Shown here: positions 17,860 to 27,576 of the stretch, in pieces
Layout: every line of letters begins with the position of its first letter
How positions within the stretch are numbered: the stretch's first letter is position 1
NCBI GenBank assembly: GCA_029858565.1
Contig: JAOUEV010000021.1
Span: 1-50,489, forward strand
Length of the DNA: 50,489 nt
DNA from: Nitrospirota bacterium
Lineage (GTDB): Bacteria > Nitrospirota > UBA9217
Direction: 5' to 3'
Position numbers and translations under genes: made by a program
Notes under the pieces: generated by a model
The model's input: the letters and a program-made list of their open reading frames with translations, nothing else
Told to the model about the DNA's origin: nothing
Database searches by the model: none

Positions 17860-18563
17860 ACGGTTCTTATTTAAACCCGCTTGACATGGATAATTATCTA
17901 TCTCTTCCTGTTGACGCGATCCTTCTCTTTGGTCCTACGGGCGCTGGAAAAAGTCCGCTTGGTGATACTATCGCTTGCCGCGGATTCTTTGGCCGTCGTG
18001 CCTATCATCTCGATTTCGGTTCTGAGCTCCGCTCCATTGCGAACGCCAACCGATCTTCTTCCCGCTATTCCGATTCTGAACTTGCTTTTGTGCGCGGTGT
18101 TCTTGATCGCGGACTCCTGCTCGAGAACGAGCACTTTGTCCTTGCCCGAAAGATCATTTCGCTCTTTCTCGAGCGCTCTTGTTTTGCCTCCGGTGACATT
18201 CTTGTTCTGAACGGCATCCCTCGCCATGTCGGCCAGGCAAAGGACCTTTCCACAATAGCCATTGTTCATGCCCTGATCGTGCTCGACTGCTCTTTGGATT
18301 CGATCTTATGCCGTTTAACGAGTAATGTGGGTGGTGACAGAACAGGAAGAATCGATGACCACAAGGATCTTGTTGGCCGTAAATTGCAGATATTTATTGA
18401 AAGAACGCAGCCGCTTATAGAACACTACGCTCAGGAAGGCAGTATGATATATCGCCTTCCGGTAACCGATGCTTCAACAACCACTGATGCCTATACCGCC
18501 CTGACCTCACTTGCCACCGCGTATCCACCAGTCACCTTTATCGCTGAACCACCACAACGATGA
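17856..18563 (+). CDS. Adenylate-kinase-like nucleoside monophosphate kinase
   Basis: This 235-residue P-loop protein has GPTGAGKS at 26-33. NGIPRHVGQA (119-128) is the counterpart of the adenylate kinase DGFPRT-QA motif, and GRIDD (164-168) is the counterpart of its R-x-DD lid motif. FIERTQPLIEHY is also typical of the family. Residues differ from canonical Adk at several places (Asn for Asp in the NMP-binding motif), so specificity is uncertain. A second adenylate kinase elsewhere in the genome is likely. Its last 57 nt overlap the convergent HD-domain gene. Confidence 0.75.
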   Translation: MNGSYLNPLDMDNYLSLPVDAILLFGPTGAGKSPLGDTIACRGFFGRRAYHLDFGSELRSIANANRSSSRYSDSELAFVRGVLDRGLLLENEHFVLARKIISLFLERSCFASGDILVLNGIPRHVGQAKDLSTIAIVHALIVLDCSLDSILCRLTSNVGGDRTGRIDDHKDLVGRKLQIFIERTQPLIEHYAQEGSMIYRLPVTDASTTTDAYTALTSLATAYPPVTFIAEPPQR

Positions 18564-19079
18564 GTCTGTTTTCAGGATTACCGCGGCAAGTTCTTTTGCT
18601 GATTTCGTTCTCAGTCTTTTGAGCGAGAATTCAAGCCATTCTTCAGCATAGGCGTTTCCAATATCCTTCCGTTCCTTCAGTGACAGAATAAAGTCGAGCT
18701 GGTCCGCGTCTTTGGCTATTTTCGCTTCCTTGGTGCTTTCCGCTTCGAATTCCTCTATTAGTTCCTTGATCTCGCTGCCAAAGGGAAGGGGCGACGCCAT
18801 GTCATTAACCGCCTTCCCAACATCCACGGAAACATACTTCTTATTCACGTAATTCTGATCACCGGTTCGCGCCTCGGGAAGATCATGGAACATGCACATT
18901 TTCACAATCCTGTCCACATCCACATCATCGGCCATTCGTCCTAATGCATAACCTATGTAGACCGTCCGGAAAATGTGCTCCGCCACAGATTCCGCGCCGG
19001 ATCCAAGAAACTGATACCCTGTTCGCGGTGTTCGTTTCAGCATCCCTGCTTCAAAGAGAAAATTTGCAATATTCTTCAT
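18507..19079 (-). CDS. HD-domain phosphohydrolase (YfbR/HDDC2-like)
   Basis: This 190-residue protein has the metal-binding His35, the His65-Asp66 pair in MFHDLPEARTGD, and a later Asp124 in KDADQLD, the full HD signature of the COG1896 family. Characterised members dephosphorylate deoxyribonucleoside 5'-monophosphates. Its 3' end overlaps the end of the convergent kinase-like gene by 57 nt. That is notable because one enzyme would add and the other remove a phosphate from nucleotides. DsrE lies 25 nt upstream on the same strand. Confidence 0.9.
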   Translation of the reverse strand: MKNIANFLFEAGMLKRTPRTGYQFLGSGAESVAEHIFRTVYIGYALGRMADDVDVDRIVKMCMFHDLPEARTGDQNYVNKKYVSVDVGKAVNDMASPLPFGSEIKELIEEFEAESTKEAKIAKDADQLDFILSLKERKDIGNAYAEEWLEFSLKRLRTKSAKELAAVILKTDSSLWWFSDKGDWWIRGGK

Positions 19080-19104
19080 TTTGGGTCTCTTGCTGCTCCG
19101 TTCA

Positions 19105-19473
19105 TCAGAACGTCAATCCCTGCCGTTTCATAAGAAGTTCTCCAAGATACGATCCAGGTTTCACTTCCGCGTTCTTGATGAGTTCGGCGCCTTCCAACCC
19201 ATAGGGTTTTACGCATGATGCACAGACATAGAACTTGCAGTCAAAATCCTCGACCAGGCTTTTCATCAGTTCTGCTACAGGAGAGAACGCCTTCTGGAAC
19301 TGGATCGATTCAGCAAAACCTTTCTTTGCAAGATATGCTGCTTCATTCATCAAGAAGAAATCTATCTTGGCATCAAATGCAGCCATATTCGTGGCGAGTT
19401 GAAGAGCCCCTGCGGCTTTCTCGATCGCATTATAGGACGTTGTCAGTATGAACACGAACTCTTTGTTTTCCAT
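19105..19473 (-). CDS. DsrE family sulfur-relay-like protein
   Basis: This 122-residue protein has the alternating strand-helix pattern of the DsrE/YchN fold. Conserved Cys residues lie in the FYVCASCVKPYGL loop, the likely sulfur-accepting site, followed by a short C-terminal helix. AAGGAGC precedes the ATG. DsrE-type proteins carry persulfide or act as sulfurtransferase subunits. A separate DsrE2-TusA pair is 1.3 kb further on. The cargo and partners of this copy are not known. Confidence 0.88.
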   Translation of the reverse strand: MENKEFVFILTTSYNAIEKAAGALQLATNMAAFDAKIDFFLMNEAAYLAKKGFAESIQFQKAFSPVAELMKSLVEDFDCKFYVCASCVKPYGLEGAELIKNAEVKPGSYLGELLMKRQGLTF

Positions 19474-19778
19474 GGTGTTGCTCCTTTTCCTGCGGAGATA
19501 TAATGAGATGTCTTATGGAGTTATGAGCGCGCTTTTCTGCATAGCTGTTATTAGTATCCTGTAATAAAGATAATTAGTAGTAGTAACAGTAGTACCTGTG
19601 GAATCGTGGGTAGATCCTGCAACGGAATGAAAACAGAAGAAAAAAATGTCTCAATAAGTCCGTAGACGGGGGTCTAACAAACCGTTGGTCAGTGTTGAAA
19701 ACTTCACGAAGAGTTCTGTCCACAGGGTTATGAAACAATTACCAACAGAGAACTGTGGATGGGGGTCCTAACCTGTTG
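19474..19778. other. 305-nt gap between DsrE and HIT genes
   Basis: No gene is seen. It holds an imperfect direct repeat of about 25 nt around GGGGGTC-TAAC (near 19664 and 19754) and a short AGT triplet run (near 19573). It also holds three loose DnaA-box-like 9-mers (19716 CTGTCCACA, 19739 TTACCAACA, 19754 TGTGGATGG), each with one or two mismatches. Promoter elements for the dsrE gene are not clear. Confidence 0.4.
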
Positions 19779-20132
19779 TTATCCCGGAGGCCAGGCAAAA
19801 GGACGGCCGGACAATAGATGCAGATGAATATGGAAAACCGTCTGACCAGCGTCCCGTCCGTTGTTGATCACCATTCGATAACCGCTCTTATCAAGCCCTT
19901 TCTGTGCTGCGATGGTCTTTGCTACGAAAAAGAGATGGCCAATGATCTCCCGGTCCGCAACTGTTATCCCATGAATATCAGCAATATGTTTTTTGGGAAC
20001 GATCAGCATGTGAATCGGCGCCTGGGGATTCAGATCCTCGAACGCCAAGGAATGCTCGTCCTCGTGGACGATCCTTGCGGGGATCTTTTTTTCTATGATC
20101 TTGCAAAAAATGCACTTTTGATCAAGGTCCAC
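19779..20132 (-). CDS. HIT family (Hint-type) nucleotide hydrolase
   Basis: This HIT protein (117 aa) has the CIFCKII zinc-like N-terminal pair, the GYRMVINNG strand and the catalytic triad HIHLHLL near the C-terminus. Hint-type enzymes hydrolyse nucleoside phosphoramidates and adenylates. The longer frame begins at 20210, but the GTG at 20130-20132 is preceded by AGGAGG at the right spacing, and VDLDQKCIFCKI is the usual N-terminus, so GTG is chosen. HisI lies 189 nt upstream on the same strand. Confidence 0.93.
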   Translation of the reverse strand: MDLDQKCIFCKIIEKKIPARIVHEDEHSLAFEDLNPQAPIHMLIVPKKHIADIHGITVADREIIGHLFFVAKTIAAQKGLDKSGYRMVINNGRDAGQTVFHIHLHLLSGRPFAWPPG

Positions 20133-20321
20133 CTTTTCCTCCTGGTAGCTATGAAAAATAATCCGAAAGCGACAGAACCCAACGTGCCGATGATTAACGG
20201 AATATTCCAAGAACCGGGGATTTGCCTGTGAGCCTAGCGGGGAAAGATATTATCATGCATATCTTCCTTGGGCCCACCGCTGTGGTATCCAAGGCAGTGC
20301 AGGCTTTCGCCAGCACGCAGA

Positions 20322-20645
20322 CTATCCCGAAAAACTTCTATAGAAACAGCTTCTCGATCCCGTATGGCATGCAGGACCGGTCTGCTCGACCTTGATAAGC
20401 AGAGTATCCTGGTCGCAATCATACAGGATCTCCTTTACCTGCTGCACATGACCAGATGTCTCTCCCTTTTTCCAGAACTTCTGGCGAGACCGGCTCCAGT
20501 ACCAGGTAAAGCCGCTGTCAACAGTCTTCTTGACCGATTCCGCGTTCATATAGGCGACCATCAGGATCTCGTTGGTCTTCCAGTCCTGGACAACGGCGGG
20601 GATCAGCCCTTTGTCGTCATATTTCAGGTCGTTCGGTATTTTCAT
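20322..20645 (-). CDS. hisI: Phosphoribosyl-AMP cyclohydrolase
   Basis: HisI (107 aa) opens the adenine ring of phosphoribosyl-AMP in the third step of histidine synthesis. The Mg-binding DCDQD (76-80) and zinc Cys77, Cys93 (GPACHTG) and Cys100 (SRSCFY) are present, as is the [16 protein letters not shown] substrate loop. It is the single-domain form without HisE. No other his gene is nearby, so the pathway is dispersed in this genome. The 189 nt between it and the HIT gene show no further gene. Confidence 0.96.
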   Translation of the reverse strand: MKIPNDLKYDDKGLIPAVVQDWKTNEILMVAYMNAESVKKTVDSGFTWYWSRSRQKFWKKGETSGHVQQVKEILYDCDQDTLLIKVEQTGPACHTGSRSCFYRSFSG

Positions 20646-20685
20646 GCCCGTTTTTTATCACAGTATCCGGAAAAAGTCCAGAGCA

Positions 20686-20716
20686 ATAAAAAACCGGTTC
20701 TTGAAAAGAACCGGTT
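20686..20716 (-). terminator. Rho-independent terminator after dsrE2
   Basis: An 11-bp inverted repeat AACCGGTTCTT/AAGAACCGGTT (20692-20702 and 20706-20716) with a 3-nt loop is followed, on the minus strand, by a U-rich run. It ends the tusA-dsrE2 transcript. Confidence 0.85.
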
Positions 20717-20745
20717 CTCGGATGTTTCGAATTGGACACGTCGTA

Positions 20746-21219
20746 TCAGATGAACAGGTTGATATCTGCATCTGCCGCAAGGTCCATCCAGCTTGCCGCA
20801 CCGCCAAACTCAACGCCTTCGATGATGTCCGATTGTTTGTACCCCATGACGTCCATAGTCATCTGGCAGGCAATGAGCTTGATCCCGCTCTCCTTGGCCA
20901 TATCCAGCAGCGTCTGGATCGTTGCAACGCCGTGTTTCTTGAACATGGATTTCATCATGGCCGTTGCCATTGCCTCCATGCCCGGCATGGAAGAGACCAG
21001 CGTGGGAATGGGAATCGGCATTGGCATGGCGGGATTGCCGAGCGGTGATACCTTGAGACTGTCAGCATTGTTCTTCTTTATGATCTCCAGACCGTAGAAC
21101 GTGAAAAAGATAGTGACATCCACATCCATGGCCGCGGCTGTTGTTGCGAGAATGAGCGGCGGATAGGCCATGTCCAGGGAACCCTTGGACGCAATGATCG
21201 TCATTTTTTTGTTTGCCAT
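20746..21219 (-). CDS. DsrE2-type peroxiredoxin-like sulfur carrier protein
   Basis: This 157-residue protein matches the DsrE/DsrF/DrsH-like DsrE2 family. It has an N-terminal strand with IIASKGSLDMAYPPLILA, a Met/Pro-rich middle, and the conserved Cys in CQMTMDVMG followed by EGVEFGGAASWM. The C-terminal Ile is typical. DsrE2 proteins are often encoded next to TusA and take persulfide sulfur from it. Here tusA begins the same transcript 12 nt upstream. A terminator follows. Confidence 0.92.
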   Translation of the reverse strand: MANKKMTIIASKGSLDMAYPPLILATTAAAMDVDVTIFFTFYGLEIIKKNNADSLKVSPLGNPAMPMPIPIPTLVSSMPGMEAMATAMMKSMFKKHGVATIQTLLDMAKESGIKLIACQMTMDVMGYKQSDIIEGVEFGGAASWMDLAADADINLFI

Positions 21220-21231
21220 GGTAATCGCTCC

Positions 21232-21474
21232 TTAAGCGGACTTTTTTATAAAGAAGGTGAACATTCCACCAGCCTCTTCAACCTTGAGAATCTCGTTGCC
21301 GGTTCGTTTTGCCCACGATGCCATGTCATTCTTTGAACCCGGGTCCGTGGTCTCTACCTTCAAAACCTGGTCCTTTGCCATTACTTCCACAGCCTTCTTG
21401 GTCTTCAAGATCGGCAGGGGACAGCTCATGCCTTTTGCATCCAGAACCTGATCAACTTTGATATCAGCGCACAT
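21232..21474 (-). CDS. tusA: TusA-family sulfur carrier protein
   Basis: This 80-residue TusA-fold protein has the sulfur-accepting CPLPILKTKKAV motif and the TTDPGSKNDM segment. TusA passes persulfide sulfur in tRNA thiolation or in dissimilatory sulfur pathways; the neighbouring dsrE2 favours the latter. The ATG at 21472-21474 has GGGAGG 8 nt upstream and is preferred over a TTG 18 nt earlier. An inverted repeat lies just upstream, so regulation at this promoter is likely. No Dsr sulfite reductase gene is in the window. Confidence 0.92.
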   Translation of the reverse strand: MCADIKVDQVLDAKGMSCPLPILKTKKAVEVMAKDQVLKVETTDPGSKNDMASWAKRTGNEILKVEEAGGMFTFFIKKSA

Positions 21475-21499
21475 ATTCTTGACCTCCCGCAATTAACGA

Positions 21500-21519
21500 A
21501 ATGATAACTTACTATCATT
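21500..21519. promoter_or_regulatory. Inverted repeat upstream of tusA
   Basis: AATGATA-N6-TATCATT, a 7-bp inverted repeat between the tusA start and its -10. It may be an operator or an RNA stem in the leader. Confidence 0.45.
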
Positions 21520-21536
21520 GTTGAAACACTCGTTTT

Positions 21537-21565
21537 ATATTATAAGAGAATAGTTTCAAAGTCAA
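21537..21565 (-). promoter_or_regulatory. tusA: Sigma-70 promoter of tusA-dsrE2
   Basis: On the minus strand, TTGACT at 21560-21565 and TAATAT at 21537-21542 are 17 nt apart (TATAAT at 21539-21544 is an alternative). Predicted transcription starts about 55 nt before the tusA ATG. Confidence 0.55.
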
Positions 21566-21880
21566 GCATTTTTATACAAGCCGCTCCATCAGGATCCCTC
21601 GTTTTCGGTTTCCGGAAAAAGACCTTGCCAGACCACAGAGGTTCTGGTATAGTCTTGCTTCGTTGATTGTTGATAAGTTCCCGCCAAAATGCGCTCAACA
21701 ATAAGTGTAATCAAAGAGATTTATGATGCGCTGCTAGAAGGCAGGAAATACAGGGTCAGGAAAATCGGATTATTACCCTCTCTTGTATGGTATAACACCT
21801 TAAAAAGATGAGGCTTAATGCGTTATCAACAGCTGTGGATAAGTATGTTTGTAACCTGTCGTGTTTTTTCGAGGTAACCT
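21566..21880. other. Candidate chromosomal replication origin (oriC)
   Basis: This is the gene-free stretch before dnaA. It holds DnaA boxes at 21668-21676 (TGTTGATAA, minus), 21823-21831 (TTATCAACA, plus) and 21834-21842 (TGTGGATAA, minus, a perfect box). The last two are 2 nt apart and inverted. An AT-rich stretch near 21531-21580 could be the unwinding element. Genes diverge from here, and parS sites are 14 kb away. GC-skew was not computed. Confidence 0.65.
21788..21796 (+). promoter_or_regulatory. dnaA: Extended -10 promoter of dnaA
   Basis: TGGTATAAC (TGn extension plus TATAAC), about 80 nt before the dnaA ATG. The two downstream DnaA boxes would lie in the leader, consistent with autoregulation. 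No clear -35 is seen. Confidence 0.5.
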
Positions 21881-23212
21881 ATGGATTTTGCAAAGGTCTG
21901 GGAAGAGATATTATTCCTCATTGAGAGCAAGATGTCGAAACAGGGATTCGACACCTGGTTCGCTCAATCCCACTTGCTTTCCTTCGACGGTTCGAAAATG
22001 ATCATTGAAGTTCCGAGCAAATTTCATCGCGACTGGATCCGGGAAAGGCACTGGAACATCCTGACCGATGTCATCAAAGAGGTCACGAAGAAGGAACAGA
22101 TTGAGATCGACTTCGAGGTGCCTCCCCAGGAACAGCCAAAAAAAGCACCGAAACAGACCAAGGAAGAAAAGAAAGAAGAGCGACAGGAAAAAACCAACCT
22201 TCTCGAGAAAAAGTACACTTTTAACACGTTCGTGGTCGGCCCGAGCAACCAGTTCGCCCACGCATCCGCCAAGGCCGTTGCAGAGGCGCCGGGAAGAGCC
22301 TATAATCCGCTTTTTATTTACAGCGGCGTCGGACTGGGAAAGACCCACCTGGTGAACTCGATCGGCCACTTCGTCCAGAGCAAATCGCCGAAGGCGCGGG
22401 TTGCATACCTCTCCTCGGAACAATTCACCAATGAGCTCATCACTCACATCAGCCGCCAGAAGATGGATGATTTCCGGCAGCGATTCCGTCACATGGATAT
22501 CCTGATCATCGACGATATCCAGTTCATTGCCGGCAAGGAGCGGACCCAGGAAGAGTTCTTTCATACTTTTAACTCGCTCTATGAGGCACAGAAACAGATC
22601 GTTCTTACCAGCGACCGCCAGCCCAAGGAGATACCCGATATCGAAGAGCGGCTCCGATCGCGCTTCGAGGCAGGTCTTATCGCGGACATCCAGGCGCCCG
22701 ACCTTGAAACGCGTGTGGCGATCCTGAAGAGAAAAGCGGAGGTCCAGAATATCCGCCTGCCCGATGATGTGGCAAAATACCTGGCCACCATGCTCAAGAA
22801 CAATATACGCGAGCTTGAGGGCGGCCTCATGCGCATCGGCGCAATCGCTTCACTGACCAACACGGATATCACGGTGGACCTTGCGAAGAACGAGCTTCGC
22901 CACTTGATCGATACCCGCGAGAAGATCATTACACACGAATTGATCCAGAAGGTCGTTGCTGATTCCTTTGGCGTGAAACCTTCGGACCTCAAGTCCAAGC
23001 GGCGTACCAAGAACGTGGTCCTTCCCCGGCAGGTAGCTATGTATCTTTGCAGAACCCTGGCGGGCGCATCGCTTCCCGAGATCGGAAATTTCTTCGGCGG
23101 AAAGGACCATAGCACGGTCATCCACGCCTATAAGGTGATCGAGGAAAAGAAGGAAAAAGATCCCGATCTTAAGGACCGGATAGAGCTCTTGATAAAGCAG
23201 CTAAGGTCTTGA
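21881..23212 (+). CDS. dnaA: Chromosomal replication initiator DnaA
   Basis: DnaA (443 aa) binds DnaA boxes and unwinds oriC. It has domain I (about 1-80), a charged linker rich in Lys and Glu (about 85-108), the AAA+ domain with Walker A GVGLGKTH (149-156) and Walker B IDDIQF, and a C-terminal DNA-binding domain. That domain carries the KDHSTVIHAYK signature that reads the box. GAGGT precedes the ATG. It is of normal length. It lies directly downstream of clustered DnaA boxes and 87 nt before dnaN. Confidence 0.98.
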   Translation: MDFAKVWEEILFLIESKMSKQGFDTWFAQSHLLSFDGSKMIIEVPSKFHRDWIRERHWNILTDVIKEVTKKEQIEIDFEVPPQEQPKKAPKQTKEEKKEERQEKTNLLEKKYTFNTFVVGPSNQFAHASAKAVAEAPGRAYNPLFIYSGVGLGKTHLVNSIGHFVQSKSPKARVAYLSSEQFTNELITHISRQKMDDFRQRFRHMDILIIDDIQFIAGKERTQEEFFHTFNSLYEAQKQIVLTSDRQPKEIPDIEERLRSRFEAGLIADIQAPDLETRVAILKRKAEVQNIRLPDDVAKYLATMLKNNIRELEGGLMRIGAIASLTNTDITVDLAKNELRHLIDTREKIITHELIQKVVADSFGVKPSDLKSKRRTKNVVLPRQVAMYLCRTLAGASLPEIGNFFGGKDHSTVIHAYKVIEEKKEKDPDLKDRIELLIKQLRS

Positions 23213-23299
23213 TTTACTTCTGTTTTTACAGCCTGATTTGTCTTGCTATTTGGATAATGTTCTGATAGTATTGACAAACTCCCAAGGGAGGCTTGTTGC

Positions 23300-24415
23300 A
23301 TGAAACTACGCATAAAGAAAGACGAAATCCTCAGGGGATTGCAGAGGATCCAGGGTGTGGTGGACAAGAAGAACACCATGCCCATCCTGTCGAACATGCT
23401 TCTCTCCGCCGACACCAAGGGCGTGGAGATCGTGGCAACCGACCTCGAGATCGGTCTTCGCGGACGCTATGTCGCCGATGTTGAACAACCCGGCGCCGTG
23501 ACGGTCTCTGCAAAGAAGATGTACGAGATCGTTCGGGAACTGCCTTCTGAGGACATTCAGATCAGGGCGGAAGAGAACAACTCGGTCAAGATCGTCTCAG
23601 GTCAGTCGCAGTTCAAGCTTGTAGGCCTGCCCAAGGAAGAATATCCCAGCATGCCCGATGTGGCGGAAGAGGGCATGATATCCATCGCCGGGGAAACTCT
23701 GCGCGACATGATCAGAAAGACGATCTATGCGTCGGGCGAGAACGATGCCCGGTATGTTCTGAATGGCCTGTTCCTCCATCTATCGCCCGCGAAGAGCGGG
23801 CTGAACATCCGGATGGTCGGCACCGACGGACACCGGCTTTCATTGATCGACCGGACCGTCGATGCCACGCACAAGGAAGAGAGCGTCATTATTCCCAAGA
23901 AGGCCATGCTCGAGCTGAGACGGCTTCTTGAGGAGGATGCGTCGCAGGAGGGGTTCCAGATCGGCCTGAGCAAGAACCACGCGCTCTTCAAGCGTGACGG
24001 TCTCGTCATGGTATCCAAGCTCATAGACGGGAATTATCCCAACTATCAGCAGGTCATCCCCGCCAAGAACACGAAACTGGTCGCTGTTTCCCGTGACCTT
24101 TTCACGCACGCGGTAAAGCGCGTTTCGATCCTTTCCAAGGAAAAGACGAACGCCGTTAAGCTGCAGCTCGAAAAGGGCACGCTTCTTCTGTCCACGAACA
24201 ATCCCGAGGTCGGGGAGGCGAATGAGGAGATCGCCGTCGACTACCAGGGAGATGGGCTGACCATCGGTTTTAATTCCCGGTACCTGCTCGATGTGCTTAT
24301 GGCAATGGATACGCCGACCATTACCCTGGAGCTGCACGATCCCCTCAGCCCGTGCCTGGTGAAGGAAGAGGGTAGCGACTCCTATAGATGCGTTGTCATG
24401 CCGATGCGTGTCTAG
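23300..24415 (+). CDS. dnaN: DNA polymerase III beta sliding clamp
   Basis: DnaN (371 aa) is the ring-shaped clamp that tethers DNA polymerase III. Three pseudo-repeated domains are apparent, and the protein ends in the family-typical MPMRV. Near the start, MPILSNMLLSA and VATDLEIG are conserved. GGGAGG precedes the ATG. It is followed after 111 nt by gyrB rather than recF, and a terminator-like hairpin lies in that gap. Confidence 0.97.
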   Translation: MKLRIKKDEILRGLQRIQGVVDKKNTMPILSNMLLSADTKGVEIVATDLEIGLRGRYVADVEQPGAVTVSAKKMYEIVRELPSEDIQIRAEENNSVKIVSGQSQFKLVGLPKEEYPSMPDVAEEGMISIAGETLRDMIRKTIYASGENDARYVLNGLFLHLSPAKSGLNIRMVGTDGHRLSLIDRTVDATHKEESVIIPKKAMLELRRLLEEDASQEGFQIGLSKNHALFKRDGLVMVSKLIDGNYPNYQQVIPAKNTKLVAVSRDLFTHAVKRVSILSKEKTNAVKLQLEKGTLLLSTNNPEVGEANEEIAVDYQGDGLTIGFNSRYLLDVLMAMDTPTITLELHDPLSPCLVKEEGSDSYRCVVMPMRV

Positions 24416-24474
24416 CAGTCGCGCAGGGAGCACGACAAGCACGGCCCGGGAATGCCGGGGCATAAATTGTTCTC

Positions 24475-26929
<2,455 letters not shown>

Positions 26930-26932
26930 CCT

Positions 26933-27562
26933 ATGCTGAACACCAATGATGCAACTCGGCCCCGCGGTACGCAGTCCGTCGGCAATAGGCTCCTCCTGAC
27001 AGGTCTGCTGATATTGAGCGTGCTGTTCTGCGCTGCATGCGGCGTGAAACACGTTCCGGTCCCGCCGCCGGATGACGAATACAAGACACTGAACGACCGG
27101 AGCGCCGTCCTGATCAATCAGGGTTTGTACGAAGACGCGTTGGAGGCGGTGGAGCGGTCCCTGGCGATCAAGCCGGACTACTCTATTGCCTGGAACAACA
27201 AAGGCGTCATTCTCCTGAATCTCGGCAGAATGGAAGAAGCGCTCGAGGCTGTTGACCGGGCTATTGAGATCGATCCTTTGAACGCCATGGCATGGAGCAA
27301 CAAAGCCATGGTTTACGGTAACACCAATCGGATGGCTGAAGCGCTTCAGGCCATGGACCGCGCGTTGCTCCTTGAGCCCGCGAACGGGCTGCTCCTCTTT
27401 AACAAGGCCTGCTACCAGGCGCTTTCCGGAGACCGCGAGGGAGCGATCAATAGCCTGGAGAAAGCGATACAGCAGGATTCCCGGATCAAGCCCCTTGCCG
27501 CGCGCGAAGAGGACCTCAAGAGCCTGCGAGACGAACCCCGGTTCAAAAAAATCACTCAATAG
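26933..27562 (+). CDS. TPR-repeat lipoprotein between gyrB and gyrA
   Basis: This 209-residue protein has an N-terminal signal peptide with a hydrophobic core (residues 20-33) and a lipobox ending at Cys36 (FCAAC). A proline-rich spacer follows, then three to four tetratricopeptide repeats (LINQGLYEDALEAVERSLAIKP and following units). It starts 3 nt after the gyrB stop and ends 14 nt before gyrA, so it is part of the gyrase operon. TPR lipoproteins are protein-binding scaffolds at the envelope. No link to gyrase function is implied by the fold. Confidence 0.88.
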   Translation: MLNTNDATRPRGTQSVGNRLLLTGLLILSVLFCAACGVKHVPVPPPDDEYKTLNDRSAVLINQGLYEDALEAVERSLAIKPDYSIAWNNKGVILLNLGRMEEALEAVDRAIEIDPLNAMAWSNKAMVYGNTNRMAEALQAMDRALLLEPANGLLLFNKACYQALSGDREGAINSLEKAIQQDSRIKPLAAREEDLKSLRDEPRFKKITQ

Positions 27563-27576
27563 CTTCCAGGTAGAGA

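Noticed and set aside
19474-19778. This gap as the main oriC
   Set aside because: The DnaA-like boxes have one or two mismatches each, and the region just before dnaA has better ones.
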